The notes beneath the pieces are model-generated. The model ran no database searches, was not told the DNA's origin, and saw only the letters and a list, made by a program, of their open reading frames with translations. Shown here one piece after another: positions 51,702 through 61,540 of a stretch of DNA of 64,000 nucleotides. A program made the translations under genes and the position numbers. Every line of letters begins with the position of its first letter. Position 1 is the stretch's first letter. The DNA is from G963665815 sp942492065 (GTDB lineage: Bacteria; Cloacimonadota; Cloacimonadia; Cloacimonadales; JAIOQZ01), in NCBI GenBank assembly GCA_942492065.1, contig CALODV010000014.1:496001-560000 (forward strand). Reading direction: 5' to 3'.

Positions 51702-53920
51702 TGAAATACACACTATTAATAATATTCTTAATATCAGGTTTCCTGTTTGCTGAATCTGAAGCAGATTTCAGTGTAAATGATTCACTGAGTATTGGACTTG
51801 TTCTCAGTGGTGGTGGAGCAAAAGGGTTTGCTCACATTGGCGTACTGAAAGTTATCGATGAACTGGGAATAAAAGTTGATTACATAACTGGTACAAGTAT
51901 GGGGAGTATTCTCGGTGCTCTTTATGCTATAGGGTACACTCCGGCAGAATTGGAGGATCTGGCAAAAAGCATCGACTGGAATTCTTTCCTTATGGACAAA
52001 ACTCCTAGAACAGCGTTATCCATGGAAGAGAAAGATCTCGAAAAAAGATATGCTCTGTCATTTCCAATGAAAAATAATAAACCTGTATTGCCTTCCGGTC
52101 TTGTTGCTGGACAGAATTTTTCAAATTTACTCGCAAAACTCACACTCTCTGTTCACCATCTTGAAAGCTTCGATGATTTCCCGATCCCTTTCAGATGTGT
52201 TGCAACTGATATCGAAAGGGGAGAGGCTGTTGTATTTGATTCGGGTTATCTCCCGGATGCTATAAGAGCAAGTATGTCCATTCCAACAATGTTCAAGCCT
52301 ATAGAACTAAAAGGAAAGCTGCTTGTTGATGGTGGTCTTGTAAGGAATTTTCCTGTTTCCGATTGTATCGAAATGGGAGCTGATTATGTAATTGGGATTG
52401 ATGTTGCCAGAACTTTTAAAACAAAAGAGCAGCTGCAGACACTGGTAAATATAGTTGAACAGTCTATTGGTTTGAATGGTGCTTTTTCTACTCTCGAACA
52501 AAGAAAATTGGTTGATCTGCTAATTCAGCCTGATACAGAAGCTTATTCAATTACTGACTTTGAGTATATTGATTCATTGATAGCCATTGGAGAGAGAACC
52601 GCCAGAGAACAGTTTAAGGAGTTAAGAATTGTCGCTGACTGCCAGAAAACAAGAGAGAAGACATACTTTCCTATCAAGACTGTAGACTCATTGTATGTTG
52701 TGAAAACAGAAGTCGTTGGTTTGGAGAAGCTCTCAAAAAATATTATCATTGGTCTACACGGCATTATCCAGAATAAATGGATGAATCAAAATGATCTGGG
52801 AGAGCTTGTTGACAGATTATACGGCTCAGGTTATTTTGAAAGAGTTACGTATGAGTTTAAGCCTGTCAACAACGGAATTCACCTGATTCTCCGAGTTGTA
52901 GAAAAAAATGTAAATTCCTTTCGTGTAGGGCTTCATTATAATACTGATCTAAAATCATCTGTAATGCTCAACAGGACTTACCGGAATTTCCTTCTGGAAA
53001 GTTCTAAACTATCGATTGATTTTAAACTAAGTGAAAATTATGGAACAGAGGTACAGTATTTCATTCATACAGGATGGAAACCGGGTTTTGGATTGAAAAC
53101 TAAATTATGGTTTAATAAGTTGGATGTCAGCATAAGAGATTCCTCTTACGAAATCTCTGCAAATTTTAAATACAAGCAATATGCCGGCTCAATCGGTCTG
53201 CAGACTACTTTTACGAATGAGTTTGTGATAGGGGGAGATGTTTCATACGAAAAAGTTGAGTTAACTCCTAATTTTGTAAAACCAAGCTGGTATCAGGGTT
53301 CAGAGTACAGCAAGTATCTTGTATTCAGAATGTACATGCTCATGGATAATCTCGACAGGACATTTTATCCTAAAAATGGGGTAAAGCTGCATCTTGACTA
53401 TAGACAGAGTCATAACAGAATTGTTGATGATAACAATGAGAAGCCGGTAAATCATTATTTTCTGCATTACAAGGAAGTAGTGGAAATGGGAGATTTTTTT
53501 GCATCAGGAGATTTCTGGTTTGGCGGCAGAGACCGCAGCGAAATCACCGGAGATCGACAGATATATGTTGGTGGCGAACACTATCCGGCAGTTTTAAACC
53601 TGCCTTTATGGGGCTTCTCTTTTATGGAAAAAACAGTAGTTAACGCTGTTGTTATGCAGTCTGCAGTGCATTATGAGCCAATTGAGAATCTGGTATTTTC
53701 TCTTAAAGCTAATGGTTGTAAACTAGGCAATTCCTATCGTGATCTATTCAGAAGCAAAGGCAAAGACATTTACGGGAAAGCATATGGAGTTTTATTTGGT
53801 GGAGGTCTTTCAGTAGGATACATCTCTCCAGTAGGTCCTATTGAAATCTCACTTTACGGCAATTCGGAAAGAGACGACTTGACTACATTTGTGTCAATTG
53901 GCTGTCCTATGATATTTTAA
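51701..53920 (+). CDS. Patatin-like phospholipase with POTRA and outer-membrane barrel (PlpD-like)
   Basis: 739 residues. Signal peptide (MKYTLLIIFLISGFLFA), then a patatin domain: oxyanion loop SGGGAKGFAHIG, nucleophile S66 in GTSMGS, and catalytic D210 in VDGGLVRNFPV. From about 320 comes a POTRA-like segment (VVKTEVVGLEKLSKNIIIG) and from about 400 a 16-strand-type Omp85 barrel (RNFLLESSKLSIDFKLSENYG, DRTFYPKNGVKLHLDYRQ) ending in TTFVSIGCPMIF. This is the domain order of PlpD, the type Vd autotransporter, although whether the lipase is released cannot be told. All catalytic residues are kept. Confidence 0.92.
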   Translation: MKYTLLIIFLISGFLFAESEADFSVNDSLSIGLVLSGGGAKGFAHIGVLKVIDELGIKVDYITGTSMGSILGALYAIGYTPAELEDLAKSIDWNSFLMDKTPRTALSMEEKDLEKRYALSFPMKNNKPVLPSGLVAGQNFSNLLAKLTLSVHHLESFDDFPIPFRCVATDIERGEAVVFDSGYLPDAIRASMSIPTMFKPIELKGKLLVDGGLVRNFPVSDCIEMGADYVIGIDVARTFKTKEQLQTLVNIVEQSIGLNGAFSTLEQRKLVDLLIQPDTEAYSITDFEYIDSLIAIGERTAREQFKELRIVADCQKTREKTYFPIKTVDSLYVVKTEVVGLEKLSKNIIIGLHGIIQNKWMNQNDLGELVDRLYGSGYFERVTYEFKPVNNGIHLILRVVEKNVNSFRVGLHYNTDLKSSVMLNRTYRNFLLESSKLSIDFKLSENYGTEVQYFIHTGWKPGFGLKTKLWFNKLDVSIRDSSYEISANFKYKQYAGSIGLQTTFTNEFVIGGDVSYEKVELTPNFVKPSWYQGSEYSKYLVFRMYMLMDNLDRTFYPKNGVKLHLDYRQSHNRIVDDNNEKPVNHYFLHYKEVVEMGDFFASGDFWFGGRDRSEITGDRQIYVGGEHYPAVLNLPLWGFSFMEKTVVNAVVMQSAVHYEPIENLVFSLKANGCKLGNSYRDLFRSKGKDIYGKAYGVLFGGGLSVGYISPVGPIEISLYGNSERDDLTTFVSIGCPMIF

Positions 53921-54003
53921 ATTTTGAAATGAACATATAATTAGATTGACAATTACTGAAGATTATTCATTTTAGTACTTTAATTTTAATAAGGAGAATA
54001 AAC

Positions 54004-54621
54004 ATGAAACCAATTATCAAAGATACCGAAAAGCTCAAGAAAAAGCAAATGATGAAAAGAGACGCTATTATTCAGGCTTCTATCAAAATATTCTCCCAGA
54101 AAGGATTTCATAATACTAAAATTTCTGAAGTAGCTAAAGCAGCTAATGTTGCAGATGGTACTGTATATCTTTACTTTGCAAACAAGGATGATTTACTTCT
54201 TAAGGCTTTCAAAGAGGTTTTTTACAAGAAACTGGAGTCAGTAATTGAGAAAACTGAGATGGTTGAACATGGCGTGGAGAAACTAATCAGTTTCTTTAAC
54301 TTTCATGTTGATCTTTTCAAGGAAAATCCATATTTGATGAAGTTTATTGCTACTGAGTTGAGGCAGTCAGGTGATTTCTATAAACACTTTCCGGAGAATT
54401 GGATTTTTTCAGAGTATTTCAATTATCTGAAGAAACTTATAGATGAAGCTATAGCAGAGGGAGAGTGGAGAAGTGTGAATAGGGATATTTTGGCATGCTT
54501 AATACTAGGATCTCTTGATTTTGTGCTCACAGAGTTAAATAATAAGACTGTGAACTTTACTCTTGAGGAAGCCAAAGAGGGAATTATTGATATTATCAGA
54601 TTGGGCGTAAGGAAAAAATAG
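54004..54621 (+). CDS. TetR-family transcriptional regulator
   Basis: 205 residues. N-terminal helix-turn-helix of the TetR type: RDAIIQASIKIFSQKGFHNTKISEVAKAANVADGTVYLYFANKDDLLLKAF. The C-terminal ligand-binding region (FFNFHVDLFKENPYLMKFI) is of the FadR/AcrR-like kind. TAAGGAGAATAAAC precedes the ATG. Ligand and targets unknown; the upstream patatin gene is a candidate, by neighbourhood only. Confidence 0.92.
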   Translation: MKPIIKDTEKLKKKQMMKRDAIIQASIKIFSQKGFHNTKISEVAKAANVADGTVYLYFANKDDLLLKAFKEVFYKKLESVIEKTEMVEHGVEKLISFFNFHVDLFKENPYLMKFIATELRQSGDFYKHFPENWIFSEYFNYLKKLIDEAIAEGEWRSVNRDILACLILGSLDFVLTELNNKTVNFTLEEAKEGIIDIIRLGVRKK

Positions 54622-54696
54622 TTACATTAGCTTGACAATAATACGTGAGATTTTTTCCCTGACATAAAGATTAAGACAGGAAGGAGGTGAGAAAGA

Positions 54697-54900
54697 ATGC
54701 CTACAGTATATGCAAAAGAGAATGAACCTTTTGACATTTTGTTAAAGAAATTTAAGAAGAAATGTGAAAGAGCTTCTATCTTGTCAGATATCAAAAAACA
54801 TCAGGCTTACGAAAAGCCAAGTGATATGAAAAAAAGAAAGCTAAATACAGCTAGAAGAAAGATGTTAAAAAACTTAAGAAAACTGGAAAGATATTCATAA
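54697..54900 (+). CDS. rpsU: Ribosomal protein bS21
   Basis: 67 residues, rich in lysine and arginine, with the family's patterns (ENEPFDILLKKFKKKCERASIL, KHQAYEKPSDMKKRK). AAGGAGGTGAGAAAGA precedes the ATG, a near-perfect ribosome binding site. A terminator follows, so it is transcribed on its own or only partly reads into the cvpA-mutS2-dnaG-rpoD genes downstream. Together with dnaG and rpoD it recalls the classical macromolecular-synthesis cluster. Confidence 0.95.
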   Translation: MPTVYAKENEPFDILLKKFKKKCERASILSDIKKHQAYEKPSDMKKRKLNTARRKMLKNLRKLERYS

Positions 54901-54933
54901 ACTAATCTTTTCATGAATTTTTTAGAATATCCA

Positions 54934-54962
54934 GGCTGCTGACTTTGTCATCAGCCTTTTCT
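54934..54962 (+). terminator. Terminator after rpsU
   Basis: GGCTGCTGAC (54934-54943) pairs with GTCATCAGCC (54947-54956), one mismatch, followed by TTTTC. Confidence 0.8.
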
Positions 54963-55068
54963 TGTTTGCATAATTATTCGACAAGCTTTACTAAAAACTA
55001 ACAAACAAAACTTATTAATTGTAGCTGATTATTTTAAAATAACATAGAGTACGTTTACAGGGGTAGAC

Positions 55069-55551
55069 ATGATAGATTTTATTTTACTGATTATTTTGTG
55101 TATAATTGCTTTTCTGGGATTCCGCAAAGGTTTAATTGCTGCTATACTGCAATTGGTAGGGGTGGCTGTAAGTTTTATCATGGTTGTCAGGTTCGGTCCT
55201 TTGGTAAGAGACGGACTTATTCAAAAATTTTCGCTGAATCCAACAATAGCGATAGTGCTATCTTATATAATTATATTCATTTTTATTGGTATTTTAATCC
55301 GGTTACTGATTTTCGTGTCTCAGAAACTACTTGAACTCATGCAGCTTAATATAATTAACAGGATACTTGGCGCATTATTTGCTTTAGTAAATGGAGTAAT
55401 ATTTTTGTTACTTGTTTATGTTATAATGGATGTACTGCCTTTTGTAACATTTACATCGGAAATAAAGAAAAAATCAAAAATCGTTGAGCTTCTGGATATT
55501 GCTTCTGACGAGGTTCAACTGAAAATTGCTGAGCAGGTAGAAAAAAAATAG
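55069..55551 (+). CDS. CvpA family membrane protein
   Basis: 160 residues with four hydrophobic segments: FILLIILCIIAFLGFRKGLI, LQLVGVAVSFIMVVRFG, IVLSYIIIFIFIGILIRLLIF and ILGALFALVNGVIFLLLVYVIMDV. The FRKGLI turn after the first helix and the RILGALFALVNG motif are typical of CvpA, a protein tied to colicin V export and to envelope integrity. The exact role is not known. It precedes mutS2 by four bases and is in its operon, an order common in many bacteria. Confidence 0.88.
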   Translation: MIDFILLIILCIIAFLGFRKGLIAAILQLVGVAVSFIMVVRFGPLVRDGLIQKFSLNPTIAIVLSYIIIFIFIGILIRLLIFVSQKLLELMQLNIINRILGALFALVNGVIFLLLVYVIMDVLPFVTFTSEIKKKSKIVELLDIASDEVQLKIAEQVEKK

Positions 55552-55555
55552 AACT

Positions 55556-57928
55556 ATGAACATTAAATATTCGGAAAAACAGCTTGAGTTTGAGAAAGTT
55601 AAAGAATTGATATCTCAGGAGTGTCACTCCAGTATCGGTGCTGAACAGGCACTTGGAGTTTCACCGATGCATGATAAGAAAAAACTTGTTCATCACCTGG
55701 GATTTATAAAAGAAATCCAGTATCTCATTAGAATAGGATACAATCTGGATTTTCGAATGTTGTCTGATTTAACTCCATTATTCAAGAACCACGATGAAGT
55801 AGTGTTTTCATATCTGGAATTGAAACAGATTATTGACAACATGATTATCGTCGAATCTATGCTGGGAATTGAACTTGAAGAAAATATTGAATACCTCAGT
55901 GAACTTATCTCCGGTTTTGAGTCTTGCAATGATTTGATTAAAAGATTTAAGCAGGTTTTCGATCACGAAGGTGATGTCCTGGACTCTGCTTCAGAAGAAT
56001 TAAGAAGAATCAGAAAACAGAAGAGATCAACAAGACGAAACATCGTAAAAACTCTTGATATGAGGATTAAGGCCGATTCTAATGATTTGTCCGATTCTGT
56101 ATTCACGTTAAGGGATAACCGTTATGTTCTACCGGTTAAGGATGTTGCTGCTGGCGGTTTCAAAGGGGTTGAACACGGATCATCGTCCAGCAGGTCAACA
56201 ATCTTTATTGAACCATTAGATATTGTAGCTGATAACAACAAGCTTATTCGTCTGAACAGCGACGAAAAGCAAGAAGTGTTCAGGATTCTTAAGAACTTTT
56301 CATATGATGTGATATTAAAGAAATCTATAATTATCAGTAACTGTAATCTTCTTAGAGATCTGGATTTAAAGTTTGCCCTGGGGAGATATGCAAACAGGAT
56401 TAACGGTGTTGTTCCCGAGCTTTCAGATAAACCGGAAATCAGACTGAAGGGGGCACGACATCCCTTGTTGATAAATAGTCTGGGCAGTATTAAGAAGGTG
56501 ATTCCTTTTGATATTGAACTGAATGATACAATGAAGATTCTGTTGATTTCCGGACCGAACACGGGTGGAAAAACAGTTACCTTGAAATCAATAGGATTGC
56601 TGACTATTATGACTCATGCTGGAATTCCAATTCCTGTTGATGATTCAAGTGTTGTAGGAACGTTTGATTCTGTATTTGCAGATATTGGTGACGATCAGTC
56701 CATAGAGGCTTCGCTCAGTACATTCTCCTCTCATATCAAAAGAATAGCTGAGATGATAGAATTCGGGACAGAGAAATCACTGATACTTATAGATGAGATT
56801 GGAGCTGCTACAGATCCTGAACAGGGAGGGGCTTTAGCTCAGGCTGTTCTGGAGCGTTTTCTTGAGAAAGGAATGAGTGGAGTCATCACAACCCACTATA
56901 CTTCTCTGAAACTGTTTGCTGAAGAAGAAAAAAAATGCTCTAACGCATCAATGCAATTCGACCCTGAAAGCTTATCTCCTACTTATTGCTTTAAGTTTGG
57001 ACTTCCCGGAAACAGCTTTGCTATAGAGATTGCTTCTTCATATGGCTTTGATAAGGCATTGATAGAAAGAGCTCAGGAAATTACCGGGAAACAGACTGTT
57101 GATCTGACAACACTGATTAAGAAGATGAACCAGGAAAAGAAGAATCTCGCCAGGGAATCTTATCAGCATACTTTAAAACGCAGATTGCTGGAACAGAAAA
57201 TTAACGAATATGAGAGCAAGCTTAATAATATTGAGAAAAATAAGAAAAGAATCGAAAAAGAAGCTCTGAAAAAAGGTAGAGATATGATCTCTAATATTCA
57301 GTCTGAACTGAATAATGAGATTAATAGTATTAGAAATCAAGAGAAAATAGATAATAGAAAAAAACGCGAAATGATGCAGAAATCATTGAACAAAGCATCA
57401 TCTATAGGTAGTAAATTTGATAAGAAGCTAAACTCCGATAGCAATAAAGAAGGATGGATTCCGCTCGATAAGCCTGAAATTGGCAAAAGAGTCTGGGTGG
57501 ATAACTTTGATTCTCAAGGTGAGATAACTTCAATAGAAAAAGATAAAATTGTAGTGTCGGTGAACGGATTTCTTTTTACAACTGATAGAAACAGTCTTCT
57601 GGAGTGTGTTACTGAAGGGAAAAGAACAGCTTCTACTAAAGTAAATGTGAGTTATGGTAAATCTCCTTCCAGAGGAAAATCGCTGATGGAGATTAAAGTT
57701 CTTGGTAAAACATTCAGTGAGGCTTTACCTGAGATAGAAGAATTTATTGAGGATGCAAAATTCCATGGTCTGTCAAAGGTCAGGATTGTGCACGGAAAAG
57801 GAACCGGAGTTCTCAGGTCAAAAATTAGACAGCACCTGCGAAGAACTAAGATTGTTGATGATTTCTTTTCACCACCTCCCGAAGCAGGTGGTGACGGTGT
57901 AACCGTTGTATGCTTCGATAATGAGTAA
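55556..57928 (+). CDS. mutS2: MutS2 family ATPase/endonuclease
   Basis: 790 residues. N-terminal lever and clamp region, then the MutS-type ATPase: GPNTGGKTVTLKSIG (Walker A), SLILIDEIGAATDPEQGG (Walker B) and THYTSLK. A coiled-coil follows (KRRLLEQKINEYESKLNNIEKN), then a KOW-like region and a C-terminal Smr domain with HGKGTGVLR. In Bacillus MutS2 the Smr domain starts with an LDLRG motif, needed for nicking; here that place reads IKVLG. MutS2 acts in ribosome collision rescue and in suppression of recombination. Start weak; ATG four bases after cvpA stop. Confidence 0.93.
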   Translation: MNIKYSEKQLEFEKVKELISQECHSSIGAEQALGVSPMHDKKKLVHHLGFIKEIQYLIRIGYNLDFRMLSDLTPLFKNHDEVVFSYLELKQIIDNMIIVESMLGIELEENIEYLSELISGFESCNDLIKRFKQVFDHEGDVLDSASEELRRIRKQKRSTRRNIVKTLDMRIKADSNDLSDSVFTLRDNRYVLPVKDVAAGGFKGVEHGSSSSRSTIFIEPLDIVADNNKLIRLNSDEKQEVFRILKNFSYDVILKKSIIISNCNLLRDLDLKFALGRYANRINGVVPELSDKPEIRLKGARHPLLINSLGSIKKVIPFDIELNDTMKILLISGPNTGGKTVTLKSIGLLTIMTHAGIPIPVDDSSVVGTFDSVFADIGDDQSIEASLSTFSSHIKRIAEMIEFGTEKSLILIDEIGAATDPEQGGALAQAVLERFLEKGMSGVITTHYTSLKLFAEEEKKCSNASMQFDPESLSPTYCFKFGLPGNSFAIEIASSYGFDKALIERAQEITGKQTVDLTTLIKKMNQEKKNLARESYQHTLKRRLLEQKINEYESKLNNIEKNKKRIEKEALKKGRDMISNIQSELNNEINSIRNQEKIDNRKKREMMQKSLNKASSIGSKFDKKLNSDSNKEGWIPLDKPEIGKRVWVDNFDSQGEITSIEKDKIVVSVNGFLFTTDRNSLLECVTEGKRTASTKVNVSYGKSPSRGKSLMEIKVLGKTFSEALPEIEEFIEDAKFHGLSKVRIVHGKGTGVLRSKIRQHLRRTKIVDDFFSPPPEAGGDGVTVVCFDNE

Positions 57929-57930
57929 TA

Positions 57931-59670
57931 ATGGCAGATAGAAGTACAATAGACCTTGTAAGACAGAGCGTTAACATTGTTGATGTTATCGGAAGTTATA
58001 TTCCGCTGAAAAAAACCGGATCTAACTTTAAGTCACCATGCCCTTTTCACGAGGAAAAGACTGCTTCTTTTGTTGTAAGTGAGCAGAAACAGATCTTCAA
58101 ATGCTTTGGTTGCGGGGTTGCAGGCAACGTTTTTACTTTTGTTGAGAAATACGAGAAGATTAACTTCTATGAAGCTCTGACTAAAGTAGCAGCAATAGCA
58201 GGTGTTACAATTGAGAAAGAGATAAAGAAGAACCATAAACAATCCAAACAGGAACTGCTATATACAGTTTACAGACTGGCTAATGACTTTTTCAGGGGCA
58301 ACCTGAAGAAACATGGGGAACAGGCTGAGAAATATCTGATTAACAGGGGTATTACTAAGGAAACAATGGAAAAGTTCCAGTTGGGATACTCTTTGAACAG
58401 CTATAGAGGGTTGTTGAATTACCTGGAGAAGAATCACATAAATTCTAAAATACTGGCAGAAAGCGGATTGTTTTCCAAAGGCAGTCGTAATGACCTCTAT
58501 GATCAGTTCAGGGACAGAGTGATGTTTCCGATAATCTCGATTAAAGGTCATACTGTGGCTTTTGGTGGACGTGTAATTACCAAAGAATTTACCGGTGGAA
58601 AATATATAAATTCGCCTACAACATCCATTTATCAGAAAGGAAACGAGTTGTACGGGCTGTATCAGACCAGATATGATGCATCCAAAAAGGACAATTTGCT
58701 GCTGGTGGAGGGATATACAGATCTGCTAAGACTTTATGAGAATGGATATGTGAATGCTGCAGCTTTACTGGGAACTGCTTTGACTCGAGATCAGATAATT
58801 CTTGCAAGTCGCTATACAAAGAATTTCAAACTGGTTTTTGATGGAGATAAGGCTGGTAGAAAAGCAGCTTTGAAGGCTGCACACGAAATTTTACTGACTG
58901 GTGGGAATGCCAGTATTGTTGAACTACCGTCAGGAAGTGATCCGGACTCATATCTGGTAGAAAACAGTAAAGACGATTTTGATAAGCTTCTTGAGTCTGC
59001 CTGCAGTCTCCATGAATTTCTGGCAAAAGATGAAGTTCTGGGTTATACAGAGAGTGATAAAGTCAAGTATATTATGGACGTTATACAGGGAATCCATGAT
59101 CAGACAGAGAAGGAACTCTATATAAAAAAGATTGTACATGAAGTAGGTGAAGTGTTCGGTGTATCAGAATCGGGGCTTCTTTCAAAATTGAACAGAAGAA
59201 CAAAAATAAAAAAAAATAATTCTTATGTTGACAGAGATAATGTCGAACTGGATATTTTGAGATTTATAGCTTATAATCCAAAAAGTCTCAATTTTATTTG
59301 TTCTGAAATGGATGACAGTTATTTTATAAATGAAATTTACAGAGATATTTATAGGATTTTTATTGAGCATGAAGACATAATTGATGATTCTTCTATGCTG
59401 TTGAGTGTAATTGAGAACGAGAGTACCAGAAACACAGTTGGAAAAATTATTCTTGAAGAACCGAGAAACGATTCAATTGAGGATCTTGTACAGCAGATGA
59501 CTGTACGGAAGCATAGACGTGATTTACAACAGCTCAACAGTGAAATATCTATTTGTAAAGACGAAGATAAATTTCAGGAATTAATTAAAGCCAAGAAGGA
59601 GATACAGGCTTTATTAAGGATGATTAGCACGAAAAGTGTAATGAAAACGATTACAATACGTTCTAATTAG
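57931..59670 (+). CDS. dnaG: DNA primase DnaG
   Basis: Makes RNA primers at the replication fork. CHC2 zinc finger with C37, H40, C58, C61 (CPFHEEKTASF ... FKCFGCGVAG), the RNA-polymerase domain with EGYTDLLRLYENG and the TOPRIM motif FDGDKAGRKAALKA, and a C-terminal helicase-binding region. 579 residues is normal. It starts two bases after mutS2 and is followed by rpoD 43 bases later. All active-site acids are in place. Confidence 0.96.
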   Translation: MADRSTIDLVRQSVNIVDVIGSYIPLKKTGSNFKSPCPFHEEKTASFVVSEQKQIFKCFGCGVAGNVFTFVEKYEKINFYEALTKVAAIAGVTIEKEIKKNHKQSKQELLYTVYRLANDFFRGNLKKHGEQAEKYLINRGITKETMEKFQLGYSLNSYRGLLNYLEKNHINSKILAESGLFSKGSRNDLYDQFRDRVMFPIISIKGHTVAFGGRVITKEFTGGKYINSPTTSIYQKGNELYGLYQTRYDASKKDNLLLVEGYTDLLRLYENGYVNAAALLGTALTRDQIILASRYTKNFKLVFDGDKAGRKAALKAAHEILLTGGNASIVELPSGSDPDSYLVENSKDDFDKLLESACSLHEFLAKDEVLGYTESDKVKYIMDVIQGIHDQTEKELYIKKIVHEVGEVFGVSESGLLSKLNRRTKIKKNNSYVDRDNVELDILRFIAYNPKSLNFICSEMDDSYFINEIYRDIYRIFIEHEDIIDDSSMLLSVIENESTRNTVGKIILEEPRNDSIEDLVQQMTVRKHRRDLQQLNSEISICKDEDKFQELIKAKKEIQALLRMISTKSVMKTITIRSN

Positions 59671-59713
59671 TAAGGTTGAAAATTTAGGTAAAAGTATACT
59701 CTGAGGAGAGTTA

Positions 59714-61462
59714 ATGTTAAGTTACAAAGAATGCTTGGAAAACTTAATCGAATTAGGAAAGAAGAATGAATATCTGACATTCAAGCAGATAAACGAGATT
59801 CTTCCGAATAGCCCACTATTTCTGGACAAGATTGATGATCTTATATCTGACCTGACCGAAACCGGTATTGAAATCATTGATGAAACACAAAAGAAAGTCA
59901 CTAAGAAATCAGTATCTGTCAAGAAAAATCCTCAGGCTAAGAAATTCAAAAACAGGCGTTATTACGACGATCCCGTACGTATGTATCTCAAGGAAATGGG
60001 ACGTGTCCCACTGCTTGACCGGGATGGAGAAATCAGGATTGCAAAGAAAATTGAATCCGGACAGAAATGGATAAACAGATATGTGTTTATGTCAGGAAGT
60101 TCTCTTAGGGAAATGCATAACTTTCTTCACAGGTTCAAGGAAAAAAGAATCCGGCTGGATCAACTATTCAGGATCGAATTTGGCAGTTATATCGATAAAT
60201 CGCAAGATTCGAAGCTTATTGAAAAATTTCAAAATGCAATTAAGTCATCTGAACCTATTTATGATGAAGTAGGGGAAATTATTGACAACTCCGAATATGA
60301 TGATTATGGAAATTTCATTGATCAGAATATTATGGAAGTTATTGAGGAAAAGAGAAAGAAACTTATAGATATTTTCTCTGATGTTCCATTTCATGATAAA
60401 TTCGTGAAAAGACTTGTCTACAGAATAAAAAGTCTTGTTGATCGTATTAAAGAAAGTAATAAAACTATTAACGGGCTTTCCAGAATTAAGAAATATAATC
60501 TGGAAGAAATTTGCTCATTGGGCAGAAAAGCTAAGAAATCTGAAGAAGAGTTTGCTGAAGTGGAAGTGGAAACCGGTATGGATCCTACCATATTTGTAGA
60601 AACTCTCCGAAAAATCAAAAATGCCCGAAGAAAGATACGTCGTGTAGAAATCGAAACCCGTATGACAGGGGAAGAAATGATTTTCCTGATGAAGGAAATC
60701 GAACGCGGCGAAAAAATGAAAGAAACAGCCAAGAACGAAATGATCGAAGCTAACGTGCGACTTGTTATCAGTATTGCAAAGCGTTACAACAATAGAGGAC
60801 TGGACTTCCTTGATCTGATTCAGGAAGGTAATACCGGTCTTATGAAAGCTGTTGATAAATACGATTATAAAAAAGGATACAAGTTCAGTACTTACGCTAC
60901 CTGGTGGATTCGTCAGGCCATTACCCGAGCAATTGCTGATCAGGCACGTACAATTCGTGTACCTGTTCACATGATAGAATCTATAAATAAAGTAAACAGG
61001 ATGAGCAGGAGACTGACTCAGAAGCTGGGAAGGGATCCTTATCCTGAAGAACTCGCAGATGCACTCGATCTGCCGGTTGATAAAATCAAAAGCATTCTCT
61101 CTATATCCAAAGAGCCTGTGTCACTTGATAAACCTATTGGTAATGACAGTGAAGACAGCCTTCTTGGAGATTTCATTGAAGATAAAAGCACTATCTCGCC
61201 TGAAAGAATGGCAGAACGTACCCTGCTTAAGAAACAGGTTAACGATGTGCTGAACTCACTTACAGTAAGAGAAGAACGTGTTATCCGTCTCAGATTTGGT
61301 ATTGATGACGGTTATCACAGAACTCTTGAGGAAGTTGGAAATATCTTTAATGTAACTCGAGAGAGAATCAGACAGATAGAAGATAAAGCATTGAAAAAAC
61401 TTCGACATCCAACCCGTAGTACTAAACTTATGGAGTTATACGAAAACTTCAATGTTAAATAA
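59714..61462 (+). CDS. rpoD: Primary sigma factor RpoD
   Basis: 582 residues. Region 1.1-like start, 1.2 (DDPVRMYLKEMGRVPLLDRDGEIRIAKKIE), a long non-conserved region to about 345, region 2 (NVRLVISIAKRYNNRGLDFLDLIQEGN; 2.3-2.4 YKFSTYATWWIRQAITRAI), region 3 and region 4.2 with the helix-turn-helix (TLEEVGNIFNVTRERIRQIEDKALKKLRH). Primary sigma factor by full set of regions. GAGGAGAG precedes the ATG. Last gene of the rpsU-cvpA-mutS2-dnaG-rpoD stretch. Confidence 0.97.
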   Translation: MLSYKECLENLIELGKKNEYLTFKQINEILPNSPLFLDKIDDLISDLTETGIEIIDETQKKVTKKSVSVKKNPQAKKFKNRRYYDDPVRMYLKEMGRVPLLDRDGEIRIAKKIESGQKWINRYVFMSGSSLREMHNFLHRFKEKRIRLDQLFRIEFGSYIDKSQDSKLIEKFQNAIKSSEPIYDEVGEIIDNSEYDDYGNFIDQNIMEVIEEKRKKLIDIFSDVPFHDKFVKRLVYRIKSLVDRIKESNKTINGLSRIKKYNLEEICSLGRKAKKSEEEFAEVEVETGMDPTIFVETLRKIKNARRKIRRVEIETRMTGEEMIFLMKEIERGEKMKETAKNEMIEANVRLVISIAKRYNNRGLDFLDLIQEGNTGLMKAVDKYDYKKGYKFSTYATWWIRQAITRAIADQARTIRVPVHMIESINKVNRMSRRLTQKLGRDPYPEELADALDLPVDKIKSILSISKEPVSLDKPIGNDSEDSLLGDFIEDKSTISPERMAERTLLKKQVNDVLNSLTVREERVIRLRFGIDDGYHRTLEEVGNIFNVTRERIRQIEDKALKKLRHPTRSTKLMELYENFNVK

Positions 61463-61485
61463 TTGTTAAAATTGGAAATTTCGGC

Positions 61486-61515
61486 TTGACAAGAAAGTCT
61501 GATTTTCAGTTTATA
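61486..61515 (+). promoter_or_regulatory. Promoter of the tRNA gene
   Basis: TTGACA (61486-61491) and TTTATA (61510-61515), 18 bases apart; transcription would start about 20 bases before the tRNA. Confidence 0.6.
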
Positions 61516-61540
61516 ACATCCGTTACTGTTAATCATAACA

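Noticed and set aside
60515..60970. Minus-strand open frame of 151 codons inside rpoD
   Set aside because: Antisense to conserved sigma regions; composition is a reverse-strand artefact.
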